Shown piece by piece: positions 16,607-25,583 of a DNA stretch of 64,000 nt. Origin of the DNA: JACQHM01 sp964535215 (GTDB lineage: Bacteria > Methylomirabilota > Methylomirabilia > Methylomirabilales > JACQHM01). The DNA is taken from the NCBI GenBank assembly GCA_964535215.1, contig CAZHST010000005.1, positions 50,323-114,322 of the forward strand. Reading direction: 5' to 3'. The notes below the pieces were generated by a model. That model did not search any database. It saw only the letters and a list, made by a program, of their open reading frames with translations, and was not told the DNA's origin. The translations under genes and the position numbers were made by a program. Within the stretch, counting starts at the first letter, position 1; each line of letters begins with the position of its first letter.

Positions 16607-17449
16607 TTACGCATCCTTGATCGCGTCGATCATCCGGACGATGCGGGCCATCGGCCTCACATCATGGACCCGGACCACCTCGGCGCCGTTCAGAACCGCT
16701 GCGGCCACGGCAGCAGCCGTCCCCTCCAGCCGCTCTTCGAGGGGAAGCTTGAGGACGGCCCCGATGAAAGATTTCCGCGAAGGCCCGATCAGGATCGGTT
16801 TCCCGAGGACCTGGAACTCGGAGAGCCGCTTCAAGAGCTGCAGGTTATGCTCGACCCTTTTCCCGAACCCGATGCCGGGATCCACCAGGATCGCCGAAGG
16901 CTCGATTCCGGCCCCCTCGGCCACCTCCACCTGGGTCCTTAAAAAGGTGAGGACCTCTCCGATGAGGTCCTCATAGGTGGGGTTTTCCTGCATCGTCCGG
17001 GGGCTCCCCTTCATATGCATGAGGACAACGCCTGCCTTGGCCCTGGCCACAACCGAGGCCATCCGCGGGTCAAGTCTCAAAGCCCCGATGTCGTTGACCA
17101 GGTCGGCCCCTTCCCCCAGGGCCGCTTCCGCCACCTCCGCCTTATACGTGTCCACCGAAAGAGGAACCTTCAGCTCCTTCGAGAGGCGCTTGATGACCGG
17201 GAGGACCCGCTTCAGCTCCTCCTCAAGGGGGACAGGAAAAGCCCCAGGCCTGGTGGACTCCCCCCCGACATCAATGAGATCGGCCCCCTCCTCGACCATC
17301 CGATGGGCATGCTCACAGGCTCGGCCCGGATCCAGGAACAGCCCCCCGTCGGAGAAGGAGTCAGGGGTGACGTTCAGGATCCCCATGAGGTAGGTCCTTT
17401 TTCCCCGTTCGAGGGTATACCGGCCGAGGCGAAGGATCCTGGCACTCAT
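16607..17449 (-). CDS. folP: Dihydropteroate synthase
   Basis: A 280-residue folate enzyme. MGILNVTPDSFSDGGLF (signature 1), IDVGGESTRPGAFPV (signature 2), SVDTYKAEVAEAAL and VLMHMKGSPRTMQ are present, with a final RVHDV. It joins p-aminobenzoate to hydroxymethyldihydropterin pyrophosphate. It lies between ftsH and glmM in a run of closely spaced genes. Confidence 0.95.
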   Translation of the reverse strand: MSARILRLGRYTLERGKRTYLMGILNVTPDSFSDGGLFLDPGRACEHAHRMVEEGADLIDVGGESTRPGAFPVPLEEELKRVLPVIKRLSKELKVPLSVDTYKAEVAEAALGEGADLVNDIGALRLDPRMASVVARAKAGVVLMHMKGSPRTMQENPTYEDLIGEVLTFLRTQVEVAEGAGIEPSAILVDPGIGFGKRVEHNLQLLKRLSEFQVLGKPILIGPSRKSFIGAVLKLPLEERLEGTAAAVAAAVLNGAEVVRVHDVRPMARIVRMIDAIKDA

Positions 17450-17467
17450 CGAGGAGTGGAAGGGCGG

Positions 17468-19270
17468 CTAGGCCGCCACCGGCAGCGCCCTGGTGATGAT
17501 CTCGTCAATCTCCCCCCCCTCCAGCGATTCCTTCTCCAGAAGGGCCCTGGCCAGGGCATGGAGGGCGTCAATCCGTTCCTGGATAAGGGCCTTGGCTCGT
17601 TCGTAGCAGGCCATGACCATCTGGCGGACCTCCCGGTCAATCTCCTGAGCGGTCTGTTCGCTGTAGTCCTGGTGCTGGGCGATCTCCCGGCCCAGGAAGA
17701 TCATCTCCTCCCGCTTCCCGAAGGCCAGAGGTCCGAGCCTCTCGCTCATCCCCCACTCGCAGACCATCTTCCTGGCCAGATCGGTGGCTTTTTCAATGTC
17801 GTTCCCCGCCCCCGTCGTGATCTGCCCCAGGACCAGCTCCTCCGCCACCCGTCCCCCCATCAGGACGGTGATCTGGTCGAGGAGGTACTCCTTGGACCAG
17901 TTGTGCCGATCGTCAATGGGCAGTTGCTGGGTGACGCCCAGGGCCATCCCCCGGGGGATGATGGAGACCTTATGCACCGGATCGGCCCCCGGGAGGAGCT
18001 TGGCCACCAGCGTGTGCCCGGCCTCGTGATAGGCTGTGGTCCGCCGTTCCTCCTCGCTCAACACCATGCTTCGACGCTCCTTGCCCATCAGGACCTTGTC
18101 CTTGGCCGCCTCGAAGTCCCTCATCTCAACGTACTTTTTATTCTGGCGGGCGGCCAGGAGGGCTGCCTCGTTCACCAGGTTCGCCAGATCGGCCCCGGCA
18201 AACCCCGGCGTCCCCCGGGCGATGACGGCCAGATCCACATTGGGGCTTAACGGGATCTTCCGGGTATGGACCCGGAGGATCTCCTCCCGGCCCTTGACAT
18301 CGGGCCGGGGGACGACCACCTGCCGGTCGAACCGACCAGGCCGGAGAAGAGCGGGGTCCAGGACATCGGGACGGTTGGTGGCGGCGATCAGGATCACGCC
18401 CTCGTTGGCCTCGAAGCCGTCCATCTCCACCAGGAGCTGGTTCAGGGTCTGCTCCCGCTCGTCGTGGCCACCCCCCAAGCCCGCCCCCCGATGACGGCCG
18501 ACGGCATCAATCTCGTCAATGAAGATGATGCAGGGGGCATGCTTCTTCCCCTGCTCGAACAGATCCCGGACCCGCGAGGCCCCCACCCCGACAAACATCT
18601 CGACGAAGTCGGAGCCCGAGATGGAAAAGAAGGGGACCTTGGCCTCGCCGGCGATGGCCCGGGCGAGGAGGGTCTTCCCCGTCCCCGGGGGACCCACCAG
18701 GAGGACCCCTTTGGGGATCTTCCCGCCCAGCTTCTGGAACTTCTGGGGATCCTTCAGAAACTCGATGATCTCCTGAAGCTCCTCCTTGGCCTCCTCGACC
18801 CCGGCCACGTCGGCAAACGTCACCCGGCTTTGCTTATCGGAGACCAGACGGACCCGGGCCTTCCCAAAGGACAGGGCCTTGGCCCCGCCCCCCTGCATCT
18901 GGCGCATGAAGAAGACCCAGACGCCGATGAAGAGCAACATGGGGAACCACGAAAGGAGGATGTTAACGTACCAGGGATTGGCCTCGGCCGGTCGGGCCTC
19001 GATCCGGACCCCCGACCTCCGGAGGGTTGGGATAAGCTCCTGATCCTCCGGGGCGTAGGTCTGGAACCGGGTGCCGTCCTTCAGCTGGCCCCGGATCTCG
19101 GGGCCCTTGACGACCACGCTCTCCACCTCCCCCCGTTCCACCCTGGTCATGAAGTCGCTATACTTCAAGGCCGTCTCGACCGGCTGGCTCTGCTGGAAGA
19201 GGCTATAGGCCATAAACATGACCAGGAGGATCAAGAGCCATGGAGCCAGATTTTTAAAGAGCGGCTTCAA
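17468..19270 (-). CDS. ftsH: ATP-dependent zinc metalloprotease FtsH
   Basis: A 600-residue membrane AAA protease: two transmembrane helices (about 9-24 and 104-124) flank a small periplasmic domain, followed by AAA (Walker A GPPGTGKT, Walker B IIFIDEIDAVG, SRH near TNRPDVLDPALLRPGRFD) and the M41 protease domain with HEAGH. It degrades membrane and regulatory proteins from the cytoplasmic face. The length is typical. A candidate promoter precedes it, so it may be expressed separately from tilS-hpt. Confidence 0.96.
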   Translation of the reverse strand: MKPLFKNLAPWLLILLVMFMAYSLFQQSQPVETALKYSDFMTRVERGEVESVVVKGPEIRGQLKDGTRFQTYAPEDQELIPTLRRSGVRIEARPAEANPWYVNILLSWFPMLLFIGVWVFFMRQMQGGGAKALSFGKARVRLVSDKQSRVTFADVAGVEEAKEELQEIIEFLKDPQKFQKLGGKIPKGVLLVGPPGTGKTLLARAIAGEAKVPFFSISGSDFVEMFVGVGASRVRDLFEQGKKHAPCIIFIDEIDAVGRHRGAGLGGGHDEREQTLNQLLVEMDGFEANEGVILIAATNRPDVLDPALLRPGRFDRQVVVPRPDVKGREEILRVHTRKIPLSPNVDLAVIARGTPGFAGADLANLVNEAALLAARQNKKYVEMRDFEAAKDKVLMGKERRSMVLSEEERRTTAYHEAGHTLVAKLLPGADPVHKVSIIPRGMALGVTQQLPIDDRHNWSKEYLLDQITVLMGGRVAEELVLGQITTGAGNDIEKATDLARKMVCEWGMSERLGPLAFGKREEMIFLGREIAQHQDYSEQTAQEIDREVRQMVMACYERAKALIQERIDALHALARALLEKESLEGGEIDEIITRALPVAA

Positions 19271-19304
19271 AGCGGCTGACCTCCTCTTCGCTGTTGACGC
19301 TCTA

Positions 19305-19334
19305 TTTGTAGCATGAAACCTGGGGAACGTTCAA
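19305..19334 (-). promoter_or_regulatory. Putative sigma-70 promoter of ftsH
   Basis: Read on the minus strand, TTGAAC (19334-19329) and TACAAA (19310-19305) are 18 bp apart in the only sizeable gap between hpt and ftsH. The AGAGGAGGT ribosome site follows about 20 bp later. Confidence 0.4.
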
Positions 19335-19349
19335 CAGGAAACTCACGGT

Positions 19350-19868
19350 TTAGGTGCCATCCAACACCGCGATGTGGGGGAGGTTCCGGAACCGGCCGTC
19401 AAAGTCCAAGCCGTATCCGATGACGAACGCGTTGGGGATGACGAACCCGACATACTCGATGGGGACCTCCACCTCCCTCCTGCCGGCCTTGTTCAAGAGG
19501 GCGCAGGTCTTCAGGCTCTTCGGGGCCTTGGCGAAAAGGTGCGCCCTCAAGAAAGCCAGGGTGCGGCCGGTATCCACGATATCCTCGACGATGAGCACCT
19601 CCCGGTCGGCGATAGGCGTGTCAAGATCCTTCAGTAGCCGGACCGGCCCTGCCGGCCGGTCGCCCCGGTAGCTCTCGACGGCGATGAAGTCGCTCTCGTG
19701 GGGAAGGGCGATGGTGCGGGAGAGATCGGCCCAGAAGAGGGCGGCCCCTTTCAAGACACAGACCAGGAAAAGATCCCGCCCCCGGTAATCGGCGGTGATG
19801 ATCTCCCCCAGCTCCCTCACCCGTCGCTGAAGCTCTGCCTCAGCAATCAGGACCCGTCCCACGTCCAT
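19350..19868 (-). CDS. hpt: Hypoxanthine phosphoribosyltransferase
   Basis: A 172-residue type I phosphoribosyltransferase. LVCVLKGAALFWADLSR, FIAVESYRG and the PRPP loop VLIVEDIVDTGRTL are present, with YGLDFDGRFRNLPHIAVL at the C-terminus. It salvages hypoxanthine and guanine. MDVGRVLIAEAEL at 19868 is the likely start, overlapping the tilS stop by 29 bp; the frame remains open upstream. The tilS-hpt-ftsH order is widely conserved. Confidence 0.94.
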   Translation of the reverse strand: MDVGRVLIAEAELQRRVRELGEIITADYRGRDLFLVCVLKGAALFWADLSRTIALPHESDFIAVESYRGDRPAGPVRLLKDLDTPIADREVLIVEDIVDTGRTLAFLRAHLFAKAPKSLKTCALLNKAGRREVEVPIEYVGFVIPNAFVIGYGLDFDGRFRNLPHIAVLDGT

Positions 19869-21252
19869 CGGGAAGCCCGTGAAGAGGGAGGGCCTCGATC
19901 CGAAGGACCTCCCTGGTTTCGTCGGCCACCTTGAAGCGCTCATCAATCCTGAACCCTACCACCCAGGCGATCTGATCCCCGGAGAGGAGGAGGGGGATGC
20001 AGGTCCGCTTCCACCGGGCAATCTTGGCATCCACAAAGAAATCCTGGAGCTTTTTGCTCCCCCGCAGCCCTAGCGGGAAAAAGCGATCCCCCGGTCTCCA
20101 GGCCCTGACCGTGAAGGGGCCTTTTGCCACCGCGGCATCCAGGAAGGCCACCGAGGGGCCCCCTTCGCTGACATGACAAGCCTCCCTGGGCATAGGGGTG
20201 AGCCGAAAACGGAGGCCAAAGGCCGGAACCACCACCTCCCCTTCGGAGGGAAGGGGGAAGGCTTCCCCTCCGGACCCCTCCGACCCTTTCTGCCGCACGA
20301 GCCGGAGAACCTCTCCGTCCCGAAGGGCCATGAAACCGCCGGGGAGGGGGAACAGCTTGGAAGAGGGAACCGCGAGGAGCTCCTCCAGGGCAGCCATCTG
20401 CTCCCAGGAGAAGGAGAGGCCCGAGGCCGAACGAAACACCTCCCGGAGGACCCGACGCTTCAGCGCCAGGGGAAGCCTCTGGAGGGTTGGGAGGTGGAAA
20501 GCCGGCTCCCCGCCCTCAGGCCCCACCATGACGGAGGCCAGGTGCTCTCCTGTCAGGTGAGAGAGATAGGCCTCTTCTTCCTGCAAGATCAGAGCCGTGT
20601 GAGCCAGGATCTGGACGATCTTGGGATTGTACTGGGCCAGGACCGGGAGGAGGGTGAGCCGGATCCTGTTCCGGAGGTACCGGGGTTTCAGGTTCGAGGA
20701 ATCCGTGACAGATGGGATTCCGTAGGCTTCGGCGTAGGCCAGGATCTCCTGCCGGCTGGTTTCGATCAGCGGGCGGATGATCCGCCCTTCCCGAACGGGA
20801 GGGATGCCGGCCAGGCCCCTTCGGCCGGAGCCCCGGAGGAGGTTCATCAGGAAGGTTTCGGCCAGATCATCCTGGGTGTGGCCTAGGGCGATCTTCTGAG
20901 CCCCGACGGATTCGGCCACCTGTTCCAGGAACTGGTACCGGACCTTCCGGGCGGTCTCCTGCAGGGAAGACCCTTTCTCCCGCTGCACCGGGATCCGCTC
21001 GATGGTGGCCGGGAGGCCGAGGCGGGCGGCCTGCTCCTTCACGAACCTGGCGTCCCGATCCCCCTCTTCGCCCCGGAGACCGTGGTCGAGATGGGCCACA
21101 TGCAGCCGGAGGGTCAAGGATTCCCGAAGGTGGACGAGGAGGTGGAGGAGGACCATGGAATCCACGCCGCCCGAGACGGCGACCACCACCCCTTCCCCCC
21201 CCTGAAGCATCCCGAAACGGGTAAGGGTCCGGTGGAGCTTTTTCACCAGCAT
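19840..21252 (-). CDS. tilS: tRNA(Ile)-lysidine synthase
   Basis: A 470-residue N-type ATP pyrophosphatase. SGGVDSMVLLHLLVHL is the PP-loop; HVAHLDHGLRGEEGDRDA, ALGHTQDDLAETFLMNLLRG and the SNLKPRYLRNRIR segment follow. The C-terminal domain has RAWRPGDRFFPLGLRGSKKLQDFF. It places lysidine at C34 of the AUA-reading tRNA-Ile. MLVKKLHRTL at 21252 is chosen as start because it lies downstream of a good promoter and just ahead of the fold; the frame is open to 21438. Confidence 0.93.
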   Translation of the reverse strand: MLVKKLHRTLTRFGMLQGGEGVVVAVSGGVDSMVLLHLLVHLRESLTLRLHVAHLDHGLRGEEGDRDARFVKEQAARLGLPATIERIPVQREKGSSLQETARKVRYQFLEQVAESVGAQKIALGHTQDDLAETFLMNLLRGSGRRGLAGIPPVREGRIIRPLIETSRQEILAYAEAYGIPSVTDSSNLKPRYLRNRIRLTLLPVLAQYNPKIVQILAHTALILQEEEAYLSHLTGEHLASVMVGPEGGEPAFHLPTLQRLPLALKRRVLREVFRSASGLSFSWEQMAALEELLAVPSSKLFPLPGGFMALRDGEVLRLVRQKGSEGSGGEAFPLPSEGEVVVPAFGLRFRLTPMPREACHVSEGGPSVAFLDAAVAKGPFTVRAWRPGDRFFPLGLRGSKKLQDFFVDAKIARWKRTCIPLLLSGDQIAWVVGFRIDERFKVADETREVLRIEALPLHGLPDGRGTGPDC

Positions 21253-21358
21253 GGATCGTGCAGGCCGAAGAGAACAAGACGGCACGGGCGGAGGAAGATC
21301 CTCAAAAAGCAAGGAACGGAGCCTTGTCAACGGCCCCGGGGGAAGCCACGTCAGTTCA

Positions 21359-21387
21359 AGTGTAGGGAATCGGACCCCTGCTGTCAA
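21359..21387 (-). promoter_or_regulatory. Putative sigma-70 promoter of the tilS-hpt run
   Basis: On the minus strand TTGACA (21387-21382) and TACACT (21364-21359) are separated by exactly 17 bp. It lies about 105 bp upstream of the tilS start and inside the longer open frame, which argues for the shorter tilS start. Confidence 0.55.
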
Positions 21388-21440
21388 CAGAAATTGACCA
21401 CCAGCTCCCCGTCGGAGAGCCCGGGCTGGAAGCGCCACCC

Positions 21441-21469
21441 TTGAAAATCCCTCCCGGGTCTGGTATCCT
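21441..21469 (+). promoter_or_regulatory. Putative sigma-70 promoter of the hybrid kinase/sigma-54 regulator pair
   Basis: TTGAAA (21441-21446) and TATCCT (21464-21469) are 17 bp apart, about 28 bp ahead of the kinase start. It is divergent from the tilS promoter. Confidence 0.5.
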
Positions 21470-21497
21470 ATGCCTGCCCTGGAAGGACCATGAGCTG

Positions 21498-23120
21498 ATG
21501 ATGGATGCCGTTCTCGTCGTTGATGACGAACGCCTGATCCGGGAACTGTGCCGTGGCATCCTGACCCAAGCGGGGTTCCGGGTCCTCTCCGCCAAGGATG
21601 CCCTGGAAGGGCTCCGGCTTGCCCAGGAGGAACCCGTCGGGGTGATCCTGCTGGACATCATGATGCCCCAGATGAGCGGCCTCGAGGCCCTGAAGCGGTT
21701 CGGGGCGATCGCCCCGGAGACCCCGGTCCTGATGGTGACGGCCGACTCCACCCGAAAAAGCCTCATTGACTCCCTCCGGTTCGGCGCCTATGACTTCATC
21801 CCCAAACCCTTCGATCCCCAGGAGCTGATCCACGCCGTGAAGAGGGCCATGGAACGGCATCGGCTCCTCAAGGAGAACCGGGAGCTGATGCAGGCCCTCA
21901 CCCACAAGGTGGAGGAGCTGACCAGGCTGAATGCCCTCTACGAGGCGCTGGCCCATCGGTTGGAGGAGAAGGTTCGCGAGCAGACGGTGGAACTCCAGAA
22001 AGGAAAAGCGCTGCTGGAGAACATCCTGGCCCATATGGCCTCGGGCCTCCTCGTGGTGGACAACGATGGGCGGATCACGATGATCAACCGGCCCGGGGCC
22101 GAGGTCCTCCGTTCCAGCCCTGAGGCCCTTCTCGGGGAGAGGCTCCTGGACCGGTTCCCGGAGGCCCAGGAGCTGCTGCAGGTGAAGCCGGACAGGGCCG
22201 CAAAGGAGCTGGAACTCCGCCTGTCCGATGGAGCGGTCATCCCTTTGGGGTTCAACAACTCGTTCCTCCTCTCGCCCCAGGGGGAGCCGGAGGGGGTGAT
22301 TGTCGTCTTCCGGGACCTCTCCGAGATCAAGCAGCTCCAGGAGGAGATCCGACGGAAAGACCGTCTGGCCACCATCGGGGAGGTCGTCTCGGGGATCGCC
22401 CACGAGATCAGGAACCCCCTCTTCGGCATCAGCTCGGTGGCCCAGATCCTGGCCAGGGAGGTGTCCTTCGAACCGGTCCATCGGGATCTGGTCCTGGCCA
22501 TGGTGGCGGAGACGAAGCGCCTGAACACCTTGGTGGAAAACCTCCTCTTCTACGGCCGTCCCCCCTCCCTTTCGTTAAACCCGGTGGACCTTCACCAGAT
22601 CTGGGAGGAGATCCTGAACCTCCACGCCGATCAGCTCGCCGAAGGAGGGATCACCCTCCGGAAGGCGTTTGCCCCCAACCTCCCTGTCCTCCTCCTTGAC
22701 GGTAACAAGATCCGACAGGTCTTCTTGAACCTCCTGAAGAACGCCGTTGAAGCCACCCCCCCAGGGGGAACGATCACCATAAAAACAGGAAAGTATAAGG
22801 CAAAAGGCAAAAGACAAAAGGAAGACGCCGATGGAACCCTGGCCTCTGGCCCCCGACCCCCTGAGGTCGAGGGTGTCGAAATCTCCGTCCAAGATACAGG
22901 GCTAGGGATCGCCCCGGAGAACCTGCCCCGGATCTTCGACCTGTTCTTCACCACGAAGGCCAGCGGTTCAGGGCTGGGGCTTCCCATCTGCCGCAAGATC
23001 ATCGAGGATCACGGGGGGAAGATCACCGCCAGGAGCGAGCGGGGGAAGGGGAGCTGCTTTACCATCCTGCTTCCGGTGAAAACCGTCCCGGGCGAGGCCT
23101 CCAACCGAGACGAGGCATGA
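21498..23120 (+). CDS. Hybrid sensor histidine kinase (REC-PAS-HisKA-HATPase), cytoplasmic
   Basis: A 540-residue soluble kinase. An N-terminal receiver domain (about 1-120, phosphoacceptor Asp53 in LLDIMMP) leads through a coiled coil (about 125-175) to a PAS domain (about 180-270), HisKA with His302 (GIAHEIRNP) and an HATPase domain (G1 DTGLGI, G2 GSGLGLPIC). It has no membrane helix, so it senses an internal signal or an upstream phosphorelay. Its stop overlaps the sigma-54 regulator start by ATGA, marking a cognate pair. A lysine-rich insertion inside the ATPase domain is described separately. Confidence 0.9.
   Translation: MMDAVLVVDDERLIRELCRGILTQAGFRVLSAKDALEGLRLAQEEPVGVILLDIMMPQMSGLEALKRFGAIAPETPVLMVTADSTRKSLIDSLRFGAYDFIPKPFDPQELIHAVKRAMERHRLLKENRELMQALTHKVEELTRLNALYEALAHRLEEKVREQTVELQKGKALLENILAHMASGLLVVDNDGRITMINRPGAEVLRSSPEALLGERLLDRFPEAQELLQVKPDRAAKELELRLSDGAVIPLGFNNSFLLSPQGEPEGVIVVFRDLSEIKQLQEEIRRKDRLATIGEVVSGIAHEIRNPLFGISSVAQILAREVSFEPVHRDLVLAMVAETKRLNTLVENLLFYGRPPSLSLNPVDLHQIWEEILNLHADQLAEGGITLRKAFAPNLPVLLLDGNKIRQVFLNLLKNAVEATPPGGTITIKTGKYKAKGKRQKEDADGTLASGPRPPEVEGVEISVQDTGLGIAPENLPRIFDLFFTTKASGSGLGLPICRKIIEDHGGKITARSERGKGSCFTILLPVKTVPGEASNRDEA
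22790..22866. repeat. Repeat-like in-frame insertion inside the kinase ATPase domain
   Basis: Between GTITIKTG and VEISVQDTGLG, where HATPase domains normally have a short turn, the frame contains about 25 extra codons (about residues 432-456) built from AAGGCAAAAGGCAAAAGACA followed by CCTGGCCTCTGGCCCCCGA. The composition (A-rich purine run, then C/T-rich run) is unlike the flanks and resembles dispersed intergenic repeats. It keeps the frame open. Confidence 0.6.
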
Positions 23121-24475
23121 CACCAACCTTACTCATCGTGGATGACGAGGCGACGATCCGGAGGAGCCTCCGCCACATCTTCCAGGCCAAGGGCTACCGG
23201 GTCCTGGAGGCGAAGAACGGGGTGGAGGCCTTGACCCTCGCCCAGGAGGAGGCCCCGGAGGCGATCCTGCTGGATCTTCGCCTCCCCGACTGCGACGGCC
23301 TTGATCTCCTGGACAAGCTGAAGATCGCGACCCCAGAGGCTGCCATCATCGTCCTCACCGCCTATGGCACCATCGAGGCGGCCGTGACCGCCATGAGGAG
23401 GGGGGCCGAGGATTTCCTGGAGAAGGATCCCCACAGCCTTGCGGCCACGGAGCTTCGGGTCGAGAAGGCCCTCGAGCACCTCCAGCTCAGGCGGGAAAAC
23501 CTCTACCTGAAGGGGCGGGGCAAGCCGGAGGCGGCCATCCCCGGGGAGTGCCAGGCCATCCGCCAGCTGAACGAGATGGTAGACCTCCTGGCTAAGAGCC
23601 CGACCACAACGGTCCTCATCCAGGGGGAGAGCGGCACCGGAAAGGAGCTGGTGGCGTGGGCCATCCATGAAAAGAGCCCCAGGAGGGATAAACCCTTCCT
23701 GGAGATCAACTGCGCCGGGCTCTCGGAGACCTTGCTGGAGTCGGAGCTGTTCGGCCACGAGAAGGGGGCCTTCACCGATGCCAAGACCTTGAAGCGGGGG
23801 CTGTTGGAGGTGGCCGATGGGGGGACGGTGTTCCTGGATGAGGTGGGGGATATGCCGATGTCCGTTCAGGCCAAGCTCCTCCGGGTCCTGGAGACCAAGA
23901 GCTTCCGCCGGGTGGGGGGGACCCGGGAGCTGACCGTGGACGTCCGGATGATCGCCGCAACGAACAAGGACCTGGCTAAGGCCGTCGAGCAGGGGGCCTT
24001 CCGCGAAGACCTCTACTACCGCCTGAAGGTGATGCCCCTCCTGGTCCCACCTCTACGGGAGCGGGGGAAGGACATCCTGATCCTGGCTGACCTTTTCGTC
24101 AAAGAGTTCAACCACCTGCTGAAGAAGAAGGTCAGGGGCTACTCCCCCGAGGCCCAGGCCCTCCTCCTGGCCTACCCCTGGCCGGGAAATGTCCGGGAGC
24201 TGAAAAACGTCACCGAGCGGGCCATGATCCTCTGCCTGAAGGAGACCCTGGAGCCGATTCACCTTCCCCAAGAGCTTCAGGGACTCGCCGGCCCCCAGCT
24301 CCCGATCCCTGGTCCCCAGATGCCGGACAGAACCCTGTTGAGCTTGGAGGAGCTGGAGCGGGAGCACATCCAGAAGGTGCTGACGAGCGTCCAGGGGAAC
24401 AGGAGCCAGGCGGCCAGGATCCTGGGGATCTCCCGCTCCACCCTGCAGGACAAGATCAAGAAGTACAGGCTCTAG
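23117..24475 (+). CDS. Sigma-54-dependent response regulator, NtrC family
   Basis: A 452-residue activator: receiver domain (about 1-120; Asp53 in ILLDLRLPD), AAA+ domain (about 140-380; Walker A GESGTGKE, Walker B GGTVFLDEVGDM) and a Fis-type helix-turn-helix end (NRSQAARILGISRSTLQDKIKKYRL). The sigma-54 contact loop reads GAFTDA instead of GAFTGA, a variant known in some active family members. A proline-rich linker (GPQLPIPGPQMPD) before the HTH has repeat-like DNA. It should open sigma-54 promoters when phosphorylated by the preceding kinase. Targets are unknown. Confidence 0.92.
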   Translation: MTPTLLIVDDEATIRRSLRHIFQAKGYRVLEAKNGVEALTLAQEEAPEAILLDLRLPDCDGLDLLDKLKIATPEAAIIVLTAYGTIEAAVTAMRRGAEDFLEKDPHSLAATELRVEKALEHLQLRRENLYLKGRGKPEAAIPGECQAIRQLNEMVDLLAKSPTTTVLIQGESGTGKELVAWAIHEKSPRRDKPFLEINCAGLSETLLESELFGHEKGAFTDAKTLKRGLLEVADGGTVFLDEVGDMPMSVQAKLLRVLETKSFRRVGGTRELTVDVRMIAATNKDLAKAVEQGAFREDLYYRLKVMPLLVPPLRERGKDILILADLFVKEFNHLLKKKVRGYSPEAQALLLAYPWPGNVRELKNVTERAMILCLKETLEPIHLPQELQGLAGPQLPIPGPQMPDRTLLSLEELEREHIQKVLTSVQGNRSQAARILGISRSTLQDKIKKYRL

Positions 24476-25569
24476 TCGAGGAAGCCATGAAGGGCGTGGC
24501 GCCATGCCTGAAAGGCTTCGACGTGGAGGGCATGCTCATAGCGAAATGAGGCGTTTTCCCGGAAAAGGGTGGCGTAGTGGAGGAGATCCCGGAGCTGCTC
24601 CAAGAGCCGGAGGTGATACGCCTCGGCGATCCCATCAATCCAGGGGATGGAAGCGTGGGAGAGGCTGTCAATGGCCCCCGCCTCGACCGCCCCGTTCAGG
24701 ACCGCTGAAAACATCTCGACCTCTGGCAGGAGATCTGGCCTGGAGGTGAGGAACGCCAGGCTGGCTGCCAGCCCCAGGGCCCCCCAATCGGAAACGCCGG
24801 AGACGATGGTCACATCGGCGGGAACCTCCGCCACGATCCCCCCGTTGCAGGGACACCCGCAGGCCTCCCCGAAACGGTTCAACCGGAGGGTCACCTCCTT
24901 CAAGGAACCCATCCCCAGCTCGTTCCCCTGATCCCCGATCCCGATGGTCAAGCTCCCCCGCTTCTTTGCCAAAAGGAAGAGCTCGTCGGTCTTGGCCACC
25001 GCCGCGGTAATCGGCACCCCCTGGAGGGAATGGTAGACCCCTTTCCGGTTGCGCCCCGGCTTTTCAACGGCGATGACGGCAGAGGGGGTCAGAAGGGAGA
25101 CCAGCTCGGCCGCCCGCTGCCTGGCCTCGGCTTCCTCCTTGGGGAAGGAGAGAAGAACAACCCCGTGGGGAAGGCCTCCCACCTCCCCGACCCACTCCGA
25201 GATCTGGAGACCGGCCCCTTCGCAGGCCGCCTTCACCAACGGGAGGTTCTCCTCCTCCGTTACCACCACCGGATGAGCCTTTAGCCCCAACCGAAGGGCC
25301 CTGGCCAGGATCGCTGCCCCAACGATCCCATCGGTCTCCCCCCTAAAGGAGGGAGGGATCGGGAATCCCGTGCACAGGAGGACCAGCTCCCCGGCTTTGA
25401 CCCGCTTCACAAGGGAGAGGGCCCCTTTCAAGGTGAGGGGAAGCCCGGCCGCCCCCCTAGCCGCCTCGTAGAGCCGGCCGGTGATCCCGCAGTGGTGGAG
25501 ATCCAGGGAGATGAGGCGGTCAATGTTCTCCCCGGCCTGGTAGAGGAGCAACCACCGATCATCCGTCAT
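24472..25569 (-). CDS. DUF4392 (D-glutamate cyclase-like) protein
   Basis: A 365-residue cytoplasmic protein of the DUF4392 family, the catalytic part of mitochondrial D-glutamate cyclase, which forms 5-oxo-D-proline from D-glutamate. Family hallmarks seen are LLCTGFPIPPSFRGETDG, AVEKPGRNRKGVYHS, the diagnostic GIGDQGNELGMG and CGCPCNGGIVAEVPAD. The protein is close to full family length. It converges with the sigma-54 regulator, sharing 4 bp. The bacterial substrate is not established, so D-glutamate turnover is only the best guess. Confidence 0.8.
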   Translation of the reverse strand: MTDDRWLLLYQAGENIDRLISLDLHHCGITGRLYEAARGAAGLPLTLKGALSLVKRVKAGELVLLCTGFPIPPSFRGETDGIVGAAILARALRLGLKAHPVVVTEEENLPLVKAACEGAGLQISEWVGEVGGLPHGVVLLSFPKEEAEARQRAAELVSLLTPSAVIAVEKPGRNRKGVYHSLQGVPITAAVAKTDELFLLAKKRGSLTIGIGDQGNELGMGSLKEVTLRLNRFGEACGCPCNGGIVAEVPADVTIVSGVSDWGALGLAASLAFLTSRPDLLPEVEMFSAVLNGAVEAGAIDSLSHASIPWIDGIAEAYHLRLLEQLRDLLHYATLFRENASFRYEHALHVEAFQAWRHALHGFLD

Positions 25570-25583
25570 CAGTTCCCCCGCGC

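Noticed and set aside
18266..19279. 337-codon frame antisense to ftsH
   Set aside because: FtsH on the other strand is unmistakable; the frame has no recognisable motif.
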